NCBI GenBank assembly: GCA_944378225.1
Contig: CALWGE010000010.1
Coordinates: 1 to 55,759, forward strand
Direction of reading: 5' to 3'
From: an uncultured Merdimonas sp.
GTDB taxonomy: Bacteria; Bacillota; Clostridia; Lachnospirales; Lachnospiraceae
DNA length: 55,759 nt
Shown piece after piece: positions 18,496 to 26,967 of this stretch. Within the stretch, counting starts at the first letter, position 1. Each line of letters begins with the position of its first letter. The translations under genes were made by a program, and so were the position numbers. The notes beneath the pieces are model-generated. The model saw only the letters and a program-made list of their open reading frames with translations, had not been told where the DNA came from and did not search any database.

Positions 18496-18921
18496 ATGCT
18501 TACACAGTATGTGGACGGATATCAGCATATCGGAATTCCCACAGACGATATAGAAAAAACCGCGAAGTTTTATCTGGGCCTGGGATTCAAACTGAAATGG
18601 GAAACCACCTATGGAGGAAACCCGGTCAAGTTTTTTGAGTGGGGAGACATTATTATTGAGACTTATGAAAAGGATGGCGGAGCCTCCAATACAATCGGAG
18701 CTATTGATCACATTGCTCTGAACTGCACTGACATTGTAGCTTGTGTAAAAGAACTGAAGGAAGAAGGCTATGAGTTCCGTGAGGGACCGGCATTTCTGCC
18801 TTACTGGGAGCACGGTGTGGAGTATGTGACCATTCTGGGACCGAATCAGGAAATTGTGGAGTTTATTCAGAAGTTTAAGTCTGAAGAAGAAAAAGAAAAG
18901 GCGGTGAAAGCACTTGGCTGA
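18496..18921 (+). CDS. VOC-superfamily (glyoxalase-like) protein
   Basis: 141 residues with paired beta-alpha-beta-beta-beta modules: 'HIGIPTDDIEKTAKFYLGLGF' at about 11-31, a second half starting 'IDHIALNCTDI' and a terminal 'DFE/VEF'-type metal Glu in 'QEIVEFIQ'. Glyoxalase/bleomycin-resistance/dioxygenase superfamily. In a sugar operon it may act on a keto-sugar or detoxify methylglyoxal from triose phosphates; both are guesses. AGAGAGG precedes ATG 18496; a longer in-frame ATG at 18433 has no ribosome site. It overlaps the next gene by 8 nt. Confidence 0.7.
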   Translation: MLTQYVDGYQHIGIPTDDIEKTAKFYLGLGFKLKWETTYGGNPVKFFEWGDIIIETYEKDGGASNTIGAIDHIALNCTDIVACVKELKEEGYEFREGPAFLPYWEHGVEYVTILGPNQEIVEFIQKFKSEEEKEKAVKALG

Positions 18922-19879
18922 GATTTGGACGATGGGAGAAACCCTGGTAGAGATTATGAGAACAGAAGTAGATAAGCCGCTGAATGAGACAGCCCTGTTT
19001 TCAGGACCGTATCCGTCCGGTTCTTCTGCCATTATGATTTCTACCGTGGCAAGAATGGGCCATAGCTGTGGTATTATTTCCGGAGTAGGAAAGGATGGAT
19101 TTGGCGAGTGCATGCTGAATCGTCTGAAGAAGGACGGTGTTGATGTATCAAAGGTGCTTGTGGATCCGGACGGCTCTACAGCCTGTGCATTTGTGGCTTA
19201 TGATAATCAGGGAGATCGCAGATATCTCTTCCACTGGGATGAGACTCCGGCTACCAAGGCTGTAATGCCGGATGTAACAGAACCTTCACTGAAAGAAGCA
19301 AAATATTTCCACGTGATGGGCTGTGCGCTGACTGCAAAGCTGAACTACGGTTGGGAAATTGTGAAGACTGCAAGAGCAATGAAGGCTCAGGGAACCAAGA
19401 TCAGTTTTGATCCCAATGTTCGTACAGAGCATCTGACAAACCCCAGCAAGAGCAAGGAATCCTTTGAGATTATCAATGCTATTCTGGAAATTACCAGCCT
19501 CTTTGCGCCCGGACTGGATGAATTGAAACTTCTTACCGGGCTGGATGATGTGGAAGCGGCTGTAAAGAAATGCTTTGAAAATCCGAATCTGGAGATTCTG
19601 ATGCTGAAGATGGGCTCCAAGGGATCCAGAATCTATACCCGGGACGGACAGGTGATAGAGCAGGGACTGTATAAAGTAGAATCTGTGGATCCGACCGGAG
19701 CGGGAGATACTTCTATCGGAGCTTTCCTCTGTGCTCTGCTGGAAGGAAAGAGTATGAAAGAATGTGCCGAGATTGCAGCAGCGGCAGGCGCATTGAACGT
19801 AGCGGCTTTTGGTCCCATGGAAGGAAAAATAAGTCCGGAAAACGTGCAGGCAATGCGCGACGGGACTTTCCGGTTTTAG
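18914..19879 (+). CDS. PfkB-family sugar (phospho)kinase
   Basis: 321 residues with a ribokinase-type fold. The C-terminal D-P-T-G-A-G-D signature is at 259-265 and Asp265 is the likely base. The TTG start at 18914 overlaps the VOC gene by 8 nt and gives the family-typical N-terminus 'IWTMGETLVEIMR'; the first ATG (18932) would cut the first beta strand. The nucleotide-site motif differs from the kinase at 7018, so the two are not recent duplicates. Possible roles: second phosphorylation before the aldolase, or phosphorylation of a ketose. Confidence 0.83.
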   Translation: MAEIWTMGETLVEIMRTEVDKPLNETALFSGPYPSGSSAIMISTVARMGHSCGIISGVGKDGFGECMLNRLKKDGVDVSKVLVDPDGSTACAFVAYDNQGDRRYLFHWDETPATKAVMPDVTEPSLKEAKYFHVMGCALTAKLNYGWEIVKTARAMKAQGTKISFDPNVRTEHLTNPSKSKESFEIINAILEITSLFAPGLDELKLLTGLDDVEAAVKKCFENPNLEILMLKMGSKGSRIYTRDGQVIEQGLYKVESVDPTGAGDTSIGAFLCALLEGKSMKECAEIAAAAGALNVAAFGPMEGKISPENVQAMRDGTFRF

Positions 19880-19889
19880 GTACAGAAAT

Positions 19890-20537
19890 ATGAAAAGAGA
19901 ATTTCCAAATCCCCGGACATTGCTGATTTTTACAGGGGGGCCCGGCACAGGAAAGAGCGGAACAGCTCAGCGTTTCCTGAATTATCTGGGCAATGATGAG
20001 ATTGTAAAGATCAGTTATGATCAGATCAAAGAAAAGAACTGGGATATTTTCGGCTTTGACAATGCAGAGCAGAAGGACAGACTGAATTGGTTCAGTCTGG
20101 AGGAATTTTATCTTACGATTCAGAAGAAAATGTGGGAAAACAAGACGATTCTCATAGAATATCCTTTTTATCAGAGGCACAAACCCAAGCTGCAGGAACT
20201 TTTGGATGAGTCAGGGTATGACGCGGTTACCATCTGCCTGTATACAGACATGGAGACAGTATACCGCAGAGGAGCAAAGCGTGATAATACGGAAGATCGT
20301 CATCCCGGCCATTTACTGAATCAATATCATATTGAGACCTATACGCCGAAGCAGCTGGAGTCCGTGGACAGGATTGCCCCTTCTTTTGAAGAATTTACGG
20401 CAGGTATTGCCCATAAAGAATATAATATTGATCTGGGGCTTGACATCCTGGTTGACGTGACAGACTTCAGCACAGTCAGCTATGAAGAAATTTACCGCAG
20501 AATTGCAGACTATCAGGAAAAGAAACAGAATTCCTGA
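19890..20537 (+). CDS. P-loop kinase-like protein (AAA_33 type) at the operon end
   Basis: 215 residues. Walker A is G16-G-P-G-T-G-K-S23, and 'TILIEYPFYQ' near residue 87 may be the Walker B strand. Architecture resembles small P-loop kinases of the gluconate-kinase/AAA_33 group, which phosphorylate small molecules. It lies 10 nt after the PfkB gene and before a terminator, so it is the last gene of the sugar operon. A role as a further sugar kinase is possible but not shown. Confidence 0.6.
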   Translation: MKREFPNPRTLLIFTGGPGTGKSGTAQRFLNYLGNDEIVKISYDQIKEKNWDIFGFDNAEQKDRLNWFSLEEFYLTIQKKMWENKTILIEYPFYQRHKPKLQELLDESGYDAVTICLYTDMETVYRRGAKRDNTEDRHPGHLLNQYHIETYTPKQLESVDRIAPSFEEFTAGIAHKEYNIDLGLDILVDVTDFSTVSYEEIYRRIADYQEKKQNS

Positions 20538-20551
20538 CATCATGAATGCAG

Positions 20552-20604
20552 AAAAAGAGTGCCGTTCAGTCATTCGTTCATAATGACTGAACGGCACTCT
20601 TGTG
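20552..20604. terminator. Bidirectional terminator between the sugar operon and asnA
   Basis: A perfect 20-bp stem (20555-20574 with 20582-20601) and a 7-nt loop between two convergent genes. The T tract is on the minus strand (AAAAAG at 20552-20557 on plus), so it best serves asnA, but the stem can stop both. Confidence 0.88.
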
Positions 20605-20645
20605 TCGGATGCAGCAGGAGAGTACTGCTGAAAATAATGAAAATA

Positions 20646-21656
20646 TTACAGGAGATTAATTCCATACCGTGCGGCTTTTTCACGTACTTCATCAGGCCAG
20701 ATAGAAACCTGTACTTCTCCAATATGTGCCTTTCGGAGATAGAACATGCAGATACGGGACTGACCGATGCCGCCGCCCACTGTGTAGGGAAGTTTTTTCT
20801 CCAGAATTGCTTTCTGGAAAGGCAGTTCTGCGCGTTCCTCACAGCCGGCCAGTTTCAGCTGACGGGCCAGGGAATCCTCGTCAACACGGATACCCATGGA
20901 AGACAGCTCCAGAGCATGACCAAGAACCGGATACCAGACAATGATGTCACCATTCAGATGCCAGTCATCATAATCCGGAGCACGGCCGTCATGCGGTTTC
21001 CCATCTATGAGTTTGTCGCCGATTTCCATCAGGAAGACAGCTCCTTTTTCCTGTGCAATCAGATCTTCGCGCTCTTTTGGAGTTTTATCCGGATAGAGAT
21101 TTGCAAGTTCCTGTGTAGTAATGAAGAAAATATCCTTGGGGAGCAGTTCTTCAATGTAATCGTACTGAATAGACATATATTTTTCTGTCTTTTTCAGTGC
21201 TTTGTATACTTTTCGTACGGTATCCTTGAGATATTCCACATTCCGATCTTCTTTGAGAAGAATTTTTTCCCAGTCCCACTGATCTACATAGATAGAATGG
21301 ATATTGTCTGTGTCTTCATCACGGCGGATAGCGCTCATATCCGTATAGAGACCTTCGCCAATATGAAATCCGTACTGTTTCAGGGCGTAACGTTTCCATT
21401 TCGCCAGGGAATGGACGATTTCTGCCGGTCTGTCATTCTGTTCTTTGATTCCGAAAGTGACAGGGCGCTCTACTCCGTTCAGATTATCATTCAGGCCGGA
21501 TTCCGGCGTTACAAAAAGAGGAGCAGAGACACGGAGCAGATAAAGCTGTTCAGCCAGAGCCTTCTGAAAAAAGTCTTTCACTGTTTTAATAGCAACCTGT
21601 GTGTCATAGAGACTTAGTTCCGACTTGTAATCGGGAGGTATGTACAGATGATCCAT
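20646..21656 (-). CDS. asnA: Aspartate-ammonia ligase (asparagine synthetase A)
   Basis: 336 residues, the normal length of AsnA. It makes free L-asparagine from aspartate, ammonia and ATP in the cytoplasm. The class II synthetase-like core is visible: 'VSAPLFV', 'RPVTFGIKE', 'DMSAIRRDE', 'SIYVDQWDWE' and the C-terminal 'GGGIGQSR' motif. An AGGAG site precedes the ATG. It is divergent from the T-box/aspS2-gatCAB unit, so two routes to asparagine lie back to back. Confidence 0.95.
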   Translation of the reverse strand: MDHLYIPPDYKSELSLYDTQVAIKTVKDFFQKALAEQLYLLRVSAPLFVTPESGLNDNLNGVERPVTFGIKEQNDRPAEIVHSLAKWKRYALKQYGFHIGEGLYTDMSAIRRDEDTDNIHSIYVDQWDWEKILLKEDRNVEYLKDTVRKVYKALKKTEKYMSIQYDYIEELLPKDIFFITTQELANLYPDKTPKEREDLIAQEKGAVFLMEIGDKLIDGKPHDGRAPDYDDWHLNGDIIVWYPVLGHALELSSMGIRVDEDSLARQLKLAGCEERAELPFQKAILEKKLPYTVGGGIGQSRICMFYLRKAHIGEVQVSIWPDEVREKAARYGINLL

Positions 21657-21865
21657 AATAGTTTACTCCTGTTCCTTTTAGTCTGACGGGTATAGGGGCG
21701 TCTCTGCTTTGAAAGCAGCTGTGAACTGTCCGGACTCCCGTCCTGAGCGAAAAATTTTCGGTGTCTGAGACTGCCGGGCAAAAGATTTCGGGAATCTTCC
21801 GGGAACTTTGAAAAACCCTTGAAATCCTGTAAAATCTATGCTACATTTCTCGCATATATTAAAAT
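21657..21865 (-). promoter_or_regulatory. Structured 5' leader of asnA
   Basis: About 200 nt between asnA and the divergent T-box promoter with several inverted repeats: GACGGG (21685-21690) with CCCGTC (21737-21742) enclosing CTGCTT/AAGCAG (21704-21718), a CGAAAA/TTTTCG hairpin (21749-21761) and AGATT/AATCT (21784-21797). No T-box motif is present on this strand and I recognise no known riboswitch. It may be an unassigned attenuator or only a long leader. Confidence 0.35.
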
Positions 21866-21877
21866 TATACTATAAGT

Positions 21878-22207
21878 AAATGCAAAGAACAAGACTCGGA
21901 TCTTCAGAGGCCGACAGGAATTGGGCGTCACCGACTGAGAGCGCCCATGGGAAGAGGAGATTAGCTGCTGAGCGCAGAGTGGAGCAGTGTACGGGAACAC
22001 TTGGGAGCAGATCAGCTGAACAGCCACTGATTTTCAGAAATGTGCAAGTAGGCTGGTACGGCAGTCACCGTTACAGACAAGAGTGGGAAAGCAGTATGAT
22101 ATCTGTACAGAATGCTTTCCAATGCGGGTGGTACCGCGGGATTTTTATAAATTATGAGATAAAGACCCCGTCCCGGAAGTTTATTCCGGGATGAGGTCTT
22201 TTTTATA
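21878..22207 (+). promoter_or_regulatory. T-box riboswitch ahead of aspS2-gatCAB
   Basis: The conserved T-box core GCGGGTGGTACCGCGG is at 22124-22139. Upstream are Stem III arms GGAAAGCA/TGCTTTCC (22086-22120) and a Stem I distal hairpin (GGGCG...CGCCC, 21923-21945). Downstream is a terminator stem. T-box leaders bind uncharged tRNA and allow read-through when it accumulates. By alignment with glyQS-type leaders the best specifier candidate is AAC followed by A (21996-21999), meaning Asn, which suits the genes; this assignment is tentative. A TATACT -10 lies at 21866-21871. Confidence 0.9.
22162..22206 (+). terminator. T-box-controlled terminator
   Basis: AAGACC...GGTCTT outer stem with an inner TCCCGGAA/TTCCGGGA stem, followed by TTTTTTAT. 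It forms the off state of the T-box leader. Confidence 0.9.
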
Positions 22208-22257
22208 TGCCGGCAGCATCAGAAAGAATCTCCCGGAACAGAAAGGAGCCAGAGCAT

Positions 22258-23589
22258 ATGGAATTTATGACAGGAATCAGAGAAAAGGAGATGGCAGATC
22301 TGAAGTCTGTGATCGCGGAAGATGCAGAAGGAAAACAGGTCAGGACAGAGGGAACCATTCATACTATCCGTGATATGGGAGAAGTTGCATTTGTGATTTT
22401 AAGACGGCGTGATGGTCTTCTGCAGTGTGTATATGAAGAGGGCGCTGCAGGGTTCGAACTGAAGGATCTGAAAGAAGGGGCCAGTGTACGGGTAGAAGGT
22501 ACGATTCGCAAAGAGGCAAGAGCGCCTCACGGAGTAGAGCTTTGCATGTGCAATGTATGGATACTGTCTGAGCCGGCAGCGCCCCTTCCGCTGGCAGTTT
22601 CCAAGTGGAAGCTGAACACATCTCTGGAGACAAAACTGAATATGCGGCCGGTATCTTTAAGAAATATCCGGGAAAGGGCAAAATTCCGGATTCAGGAAGG
22701 AATTGTCCGCGGTTTCCGCGACTTCCTTTATGAGCAGGGATTCACGGAGATTCATACGCCAAAGATTGGAGCAAAGGGAGCGGAAGGCGGCTCCAATCTG
22801 TTCCGCCTGGATTATTTTCATCATCCTGCAGTGCTGGCTCAGAGCCCTCAGTTCTACAAGCAGATGATGGTTGGCGTTTTTGACCGGGTTTTTGAGACGG
22901 GACCTGTATTCCGGGCAGAAAAACATAATACCAAGCGGCATCTGAATGAATATACCAGCCTGGACCTGGAGATGGGGTATATTGACGGCTTTGAAGATAT
23001 TATGGCTATGGAGACAGAATTTCTGCAGTATATGCTGGCTTTGCTGGAACGGGAATATGCTCCGGAGCTGAAGATTCTTGATATTACTCTGCCAAAGGCA
23101 GACCGGATTCCGGCAGTTCGTTTTGATGAAGCCAAAAGGCTTGCATCCGAGAAATACGGACGCAGAATCCGGAATCCTTACGATCTGGAACCTGAAGAGG
23201 AGGCGCTGATCGGACGTTATTTCAAGGAAGAATATGGTTCAGATTTTGTGTTTGTCACCCACTATCCTTCAAAAAAGCGTCCCTTTTACGCCATGGATGA
23301 TCCGGCAGATCCCAAATTCACTTTAAGCTTTGACCTTCTGTACGATGGCCTGGAAATTACCACAGGCGGTCAGCGAATTCATGATTATGACATGCTGCTT
23401 GCGAAAATAGCGGCACGCGGCATGACAGAAGAAGGAATGGAACAGTATCTGGATGCGTTCAAATACGGCATGCCTCCCCATGGAGGACTGGGAATCGGAC
23501 TGGAGCGTCTGACAATGAAGCTGGCAGGAGAAGACAATGTTCGGGAAACAACGCTGTTCCCCCGTGATTTGAGCAGACTGACGCCTTAG
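22258..23589 (+). CDS. aspS2: Archaeal-type aspartyl-tRNA synthetase, probably non-discriminating
   Basis: 443 residues, class IIb. An N-terminal OB-fold anticodon domain (about 20-110) is followed by the catalytic core with motif 2 'FRAEKHNTKRHLNEY' near 218 and motif 3 'GLGIGLERL' near 410. The short, insertion-free form is the archaeal/AspS2 type, not the ~590-residue bacterial AspRS. Next to gatCAB and behind a T-box it most likely charges both tRNA(Asp) and tRNA(Asn) with Asp (established for such pairs; non-discrimination here is inferred). ATG 22258 follows AAGGAG by 9 nt; an upstream ATG at 22207 lies in the terminator tail. Confidence 0.88.
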   Translation: MEFMTGIREKEMADLKSVIAEDAEGKQVRTEGTIHTIRDMGEVAFVILRRRDGLLQCVYEEGAAGFELKDLKEGASVRVEGTIRKEARAPHGVELCMCNVWILSEPAAPLPLAVSKWKLNTSLETKLNMRPVSLRNIRERAKFRIQEGIVRGFRDFLYEQGFTEIHTPKIGAKGAEGGSNLFRLDYFHHPAVLAQSPQFYKQMMVGVFDRVFETGPVFRAEKHNTKRHLNEYTSLDLEMGYIDGFEDIMAMETEFLQYMLALLEREYAPELKILDITLPKADRIPAVRFDEAKRLASEKYGRRIRNPYDLEPEEEALIGRYFKEEYGSDFVFVTHYPSKKRPFYAMDDPADPKFTLSFDLLYDGLEITTGGQRIHDYDMLLAKIAARGMTEEGMEQYLDAFKYGMPPHGGLGIGLERLTMKLAGEDNVRETTLFPRDLSRLTP

Positions 23590-23623
23590 ACTGCTGTGGA
23601 AAGAGAGAAAAAGGAGACAGAAA

Positions 23624-23920
23624 ATGGGAAAAATCATTACAGATGAAATGATTGATTATGTAAGTATTCTGGCGAAGCTTAATCTTTCAGACAGTGAAAA
23701 AAAAGCTGCCGGGAAAGATATGGAAAGAATGCTGGAGTATATAGATATGCTGAATGAGCTGAATACAGACGGAGTAGAGCCTATGACGCATATTTTTCCT
23801 ATCAGCAATGTGTTTCGGGAAGACAGAGAAGAAAACGGGGACAGCAGGGAAAAGATGCTTGAGAACGCACCGGAAGCAAGAGATGGAATGTATCGGGTGC
23901 CAAAGACCGTAGAACAGTAA
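23624..23920 (+). CDS. gatC: Asp/Glu-tRNA amidotransferase subunit C
   Basis: 98 residues, normal for GatC. 'AKLNLSDSEKK' near the start and 'VEPMTHIFPISNVFREDR' in the middle are family hallmarks. GatC clamps GatA and GatB together in the GatCAB complex, which converts Asp-tRNA(Asn) and Glu-tRNA(Gln) to the amide forms. AAGGAG precedes the ATG; the gene lies 34 nt after aspS2. Confidence 0.93.
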   Translation: MGKIITDEMIDYVSILAKLNLSDSEKKAAGKDMERMLEYIDMLNELNTDGVEPMTHIFPISNVFREDREENGDSREKMLENAPEARDGMYRVPKTVEQ

Positions 23921-23972
23921 GCTGGCAGTACAGCGGACTGTCCGGGAAAACAGAAAGAACAGGAGGCATCAG

Positions 23973-25457
23973 ATGGAATTAATGGAAATGACAGCTGCAA
24001 GGCTGGGAGAAGAAATTCAGGCAGGAACAATTACAGCAGTGCAGGCTGCAGAGGCTGCGCTGAACAGGATAAAAGAAAAAGACAAGGAATTGAACTGTTT
24101 TATAACGGTGGAGGAAGAAGCGGCCCTGGAAAAGGCCGCCGCCGTTCAGAAAAAAATAGAATCCGGAGAGCTTTCCGGTCCTCTGGCCGGGGTTCCGATT
24201 GCAGTAAAAGACAATATCTGTACAGAAGGACTGCGGACCACCTGCGCATCAGCCATGCTGAACGATTTTGTCCCGCCCTATTCTGCTGAGGCAGTAAAAA
24301 AGCTGGAGAAAGCGGGAATGGTTATCATTGGAAAGACCAACATGGATGAGTTTGCCATGGGAAGTACGACAGAGACTTCTTTCTTTGGCCCCACCCGCAA
24401 TCCATGGGATCTGGAACGGGTTCCGGGCGGATCTTCCGGCGGATCGTGCGCTGCCGTGGCAGCAGGGGAATGCAGCTGTGCTCTTGGATCTGATACTGGA
24501 GGGTCTATTCGGCAGCCAAGCTCTTTCTGCGGTGTAACAGGATTGAAACCCACCTATGGCACAGTATCCAGATATGGACTGATTGCCTATGGTTCTTCTC
24601 TGGACCAGATTGGACCGATTGCCAGGGATGTGACAGATTGTGCTCTGCTTCTTGAGGCGATTGCTTCGCATGATAAAAAGGACAGCACTTCCATGCCGCG
24701 GGAAGAGTATGATTTTTCATCGGCCCTTCAGAAGGATGTGAAGGGACTGAAAATCGGTATCCCCAGAGATTATTTTGGAGAAGGCCTGGATCCGGAAGTG
24801 GCGGAAGCAGTACGAAAAGCGGCAGATATTCTGAAGGAGCATGGAGCCTGTGTGGAGGAATTCGATCTGAGTCTGGTAGAATATGCGATTCCGGCCTATT
24901 ATGTAATTGCTTCTGCGGAAGCCAGCTCGAATCTGGCCCGCTTTGACGGAGTAAAATACGGGTATCGGACACAGGAATTTGAAGGGCTTCATGATATGTA
25001 TAAAAAATCCCGCTCAGAAGGATTTGGCGAAGAAGTAAAACGTCGTATTATGCTGGGGTCTTTCGTATTAAGTTCCGGTTATTATGATGCTTATTATCTG
25101 AAAGCGCTTCGCACGAAAGCTCTGATTCGCAAGGCCTTTGACCGGGCCTTTGAAAAATATGATGTGATTCTCGGACCGGCGGCTCCGTCCACGGCGCCCC
25201 GTCTGGGAGATTCTTTAAAGGATCCGCTGAAAATGTATCTGGGTGATGTTTACACAGTATCAGCAAATCTGGCGGGACTTCCGGGGATCTGTCTGCCCTG
25301 CGGACTGGACGGCAAGGGGTTGCCCATTGGCTTGCAGCTGCTGGGAGACTGTTTCCAGGAGAAAAAGATTCTGAGGGCTGCTTATACTTATGAGTGCGTC
25401 CGCGGGCAGTTTTATCAGCCGGAAAGCAGCAGAAAAGAAGGGGGTGTAAGGTTATGA
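23973..25457 (+). CDS. gatA: Asp/Glu-tRNA amidotransferase subunit A (amidase)
   Basis: 494 residues, full length. The amidase-signature catalytic triad is intact: K79 in 'AVKDNI', S154 in 'GGSSGGS' and S178 in 'GSDTGGSIRQP', the same numbering as Staphylococcus GatA. This subunit releases ammonia from glutamine for the transamidation done by GatB. Its TGA overlaps the gatB ATG by 4 nt (ATGA). Confidence 0.96.
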   Translation: MELMEMTAARLGEEIQAGTITAVQAAEAALNRIKEKDKELNCFITVEEEAALEKAAAVQKKIESGELSGPLAGVPIAVKDNICTEGLRTTCASAMLNDFVPPYSAEAVKKLEKAGMVIIGKTNMDEFAMGSTTETSFFGPTRNPWDLERVPGGSSGGSCAAVAAGECSCALGSDTGGSIRQPSSFCGVTGLKPTYGTVSRYGLIAYGSSLDQIGPIARDVTDCALLLEAIASHDKKDSTSMPREEYDFSSALQKDVKGLKIGIPRDYFGEGLDPEVAEAVRKAADILKEHGACVEEFDLSLVEYAIPAYYVIASAEASSNLARFDGVKYGYRTQEFEGLHDMYKKSRSEGFGEEVKRRIMLGSFVLSSGYYDAYYLKALRTKALIRKAFDRAFEKYDVILGPAAPSTAPRLGDSLKDPLKMYLGDVYTVSANLAGLPGICLPCGLDGKGLPIGLQLLGDCFQEKKILRAAYTYECVRGQFYQPESSRKEGGVRL

Positions 25458-26887
25458 GCAGACAGTATGAAACGGTAATAGGTCTGGAAGTTCATGTGGA
25501 GCTGGCCACACAGACAAAAATTTTCTGTGCCTGCAGTACGGCATTTGGAGGAGAACCTAACACGCATACCTGTCCGGTATGCACCGGCATGCCCGGCGCG
25601 CTTCCTGTTCTGAATAAGAAAGTGGTCGAGTATGCCATGGCGGTAGGTCTGGCTACGAACTGTAAGATTACCCGTCACTGTAAATTTGACCGGAAGAACT
25701 ATTTTTATCCGGATAATCCACAGAATTATCAGATTTCTCAGCTTTATGCCCCCATTTGCCGAAATGGATATGTAGAAATTGAAACAGAAAGCGGCAGCAA
25801 GAAAATAGGAATTCATGAGATTCATATGGAAGAGGATGCAGGAAAACTGATTCATGATGAGTGGGAGGACTGCTCTCTGGTGGATTATAACCGAAGCGGA
25901 GTACCGCTGATCGAAATTGTATCCGAACCGGACATGCGAAGCGCTGAGGAGGTTATCGCATATCTTGATAAGCTCAGACTGATCATTCAGTACCTGGGCG
26001 CTTCGGACTGTCGTCTGCAGGAAGGCTCCATGAGAGCGGACGTGAATCTGTCTGTGCGCGAAGCAGGTGCCAGAGAATTCGGAACCCGCACGGAGATGAA
26101 AAACCTGAACTCATTCAAAGCAATTGCCCGTGCGATTGAAGGAGAAAGAGCGCGGCAGATAGAACTTCTGGAAGAAGGAAAACAGGTGGTACAGGAGACA
26201 AGGCGCTGGGATGACAACAAAGAAGCGTCCCATGCCATGCGTTCCAAAGAGGATGCCAGGGATTACCGTTATTTCCCGGAACCGGATTTACCGCCCGTGG
26301 ATATCAGTGAGGAATGGATAGAGGAAGTCCGTTCCCGCCAGCCGGAGCTTCGTACGGAAAAACTGCTTCGCTATCAGAAAGAATTTGGCATTCCGCAGTA
26401 TGATGCAGAGCTCCTTACAGAATCGCGGAAAATGGCTGAACTTTTTGAGGCAGCAGCGGCTATCTGCGGAAATCCCAAGAAAGTGAGCAACTGGCTGATG
26501 GTAGATACCATGCGACTGCTGAAAGAAAACGGACAGGAGCCGGAAGAACTGAATATTTCTCCGGAATATCTGGCTAAGCTTGTCGAACTGACAGATTCAG
26601 GAGCAATTAACAGTTCCGTAGCCAGAAAAGTATTCCGTCATATTTTTTATGAAAACATGGATCCCGAAAAATATATAGAAGAAAAGGGATTAAAAACAGT
26701 GAATGATGAGAGCGCCCTGCGGGAAACCATAAAACGAATCCTGGAAGAAAATCCTAAATCTGTTTCAGATTACAGAAATGGAAAAGAAAAAGCACTTGGT
26801 TTTCTGGTAGGCCAGACAATGAAAGAGATGAAGGGAAAAGCAAATCCGGAGATGGTGAACCGGATTCTGAAGGAACTGCTGCAGTGA
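25454..26887 (+). CDS. gatB: Asp/Glu-tRNA amidotransferase subunit B
   Basis: 477 residues, full length, with the cradle domain 'GLEVHVEL' at the N-terminus, the zinc-type Cys pattern (C-x-C ... C-x-x-C near residues 25-45) and a C-terminal helical/YqeY tail domain. It binds the mischarged tRNA, activates it with ATP and amidates it. The start at 25454 gives the classic ATGA overlap with gatA and has AAGGGGG upstream. Confidence 0.96.
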   Translation: MSRQYETVIGLEVHVELATQTKIFCACSTAFGGEPNTHTCPVCTGMPGALPVLNKKVVEYAMAVGLATNCKITRHCKFDRKNYFYPDNPQNYQISQLYAPICRNGYVEIETESGSKKIGIHEIHMEEDAGKLIHDEWEDCSLVDYNRSGVPLIEIVSEPDMRSAEEVIAYLDKLRLIIQYLGASDCRLQEGSMRADVNLSVREAGAREFGTRTEMKNLNSFKAIARAIEGERARQIELLEEGKQVVQETRRWDDNKEASHAMRSKEDARDYRYFPEPDLPPVDISEEWIEEVRSRQPELRTEKLLRYQKEFGIPQYDAELLTESRKMAELFEAAAAICGNPKKVSNWLMVDTMRLLKENGQEPEELNISPEYLAKLVELTDSGAINSSVARKVFRHIFYENMDPEKYIEEKGLKTVNDESALRETIKRILEENPKSVSDYRNGKEKALGFLVGQTMKEMKGKANPEMVNRILKELLQ

Positions 26888-26907
26888 AGTATTTTTAGGG
26901 GTATACA

Positions 26908-26936
26908 TTGACATTTGCCGAATGTTTCATTACACT
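26908..26936 (+). promoter_or_regulatory. Promoter upstream of the amidohydrolase
   Basis: TTGACA (26908-26913), a 17-nt spacer, TACACT (26931-26936). It starts 20 nt after gatB, so the next gene has its own promoter. Confidence 0.7.
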
Positions 26937-26967
26937 GGGAATATCCAGAAAAAAGGAGTGAATACCG

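Noticed and set aside
18349-19113. 254-codon minus-strand frame across the VOC and PfkB genes
   Set aside because: No ribosome site, no motif, and covers two real genes of an operon on the other strand.
20559-21617. 352-codon frame on the plus strand across asnA
   Set aside because: Antisense to a clear full-length AsnA; it starts inside the terminator stem and has no protein motif.
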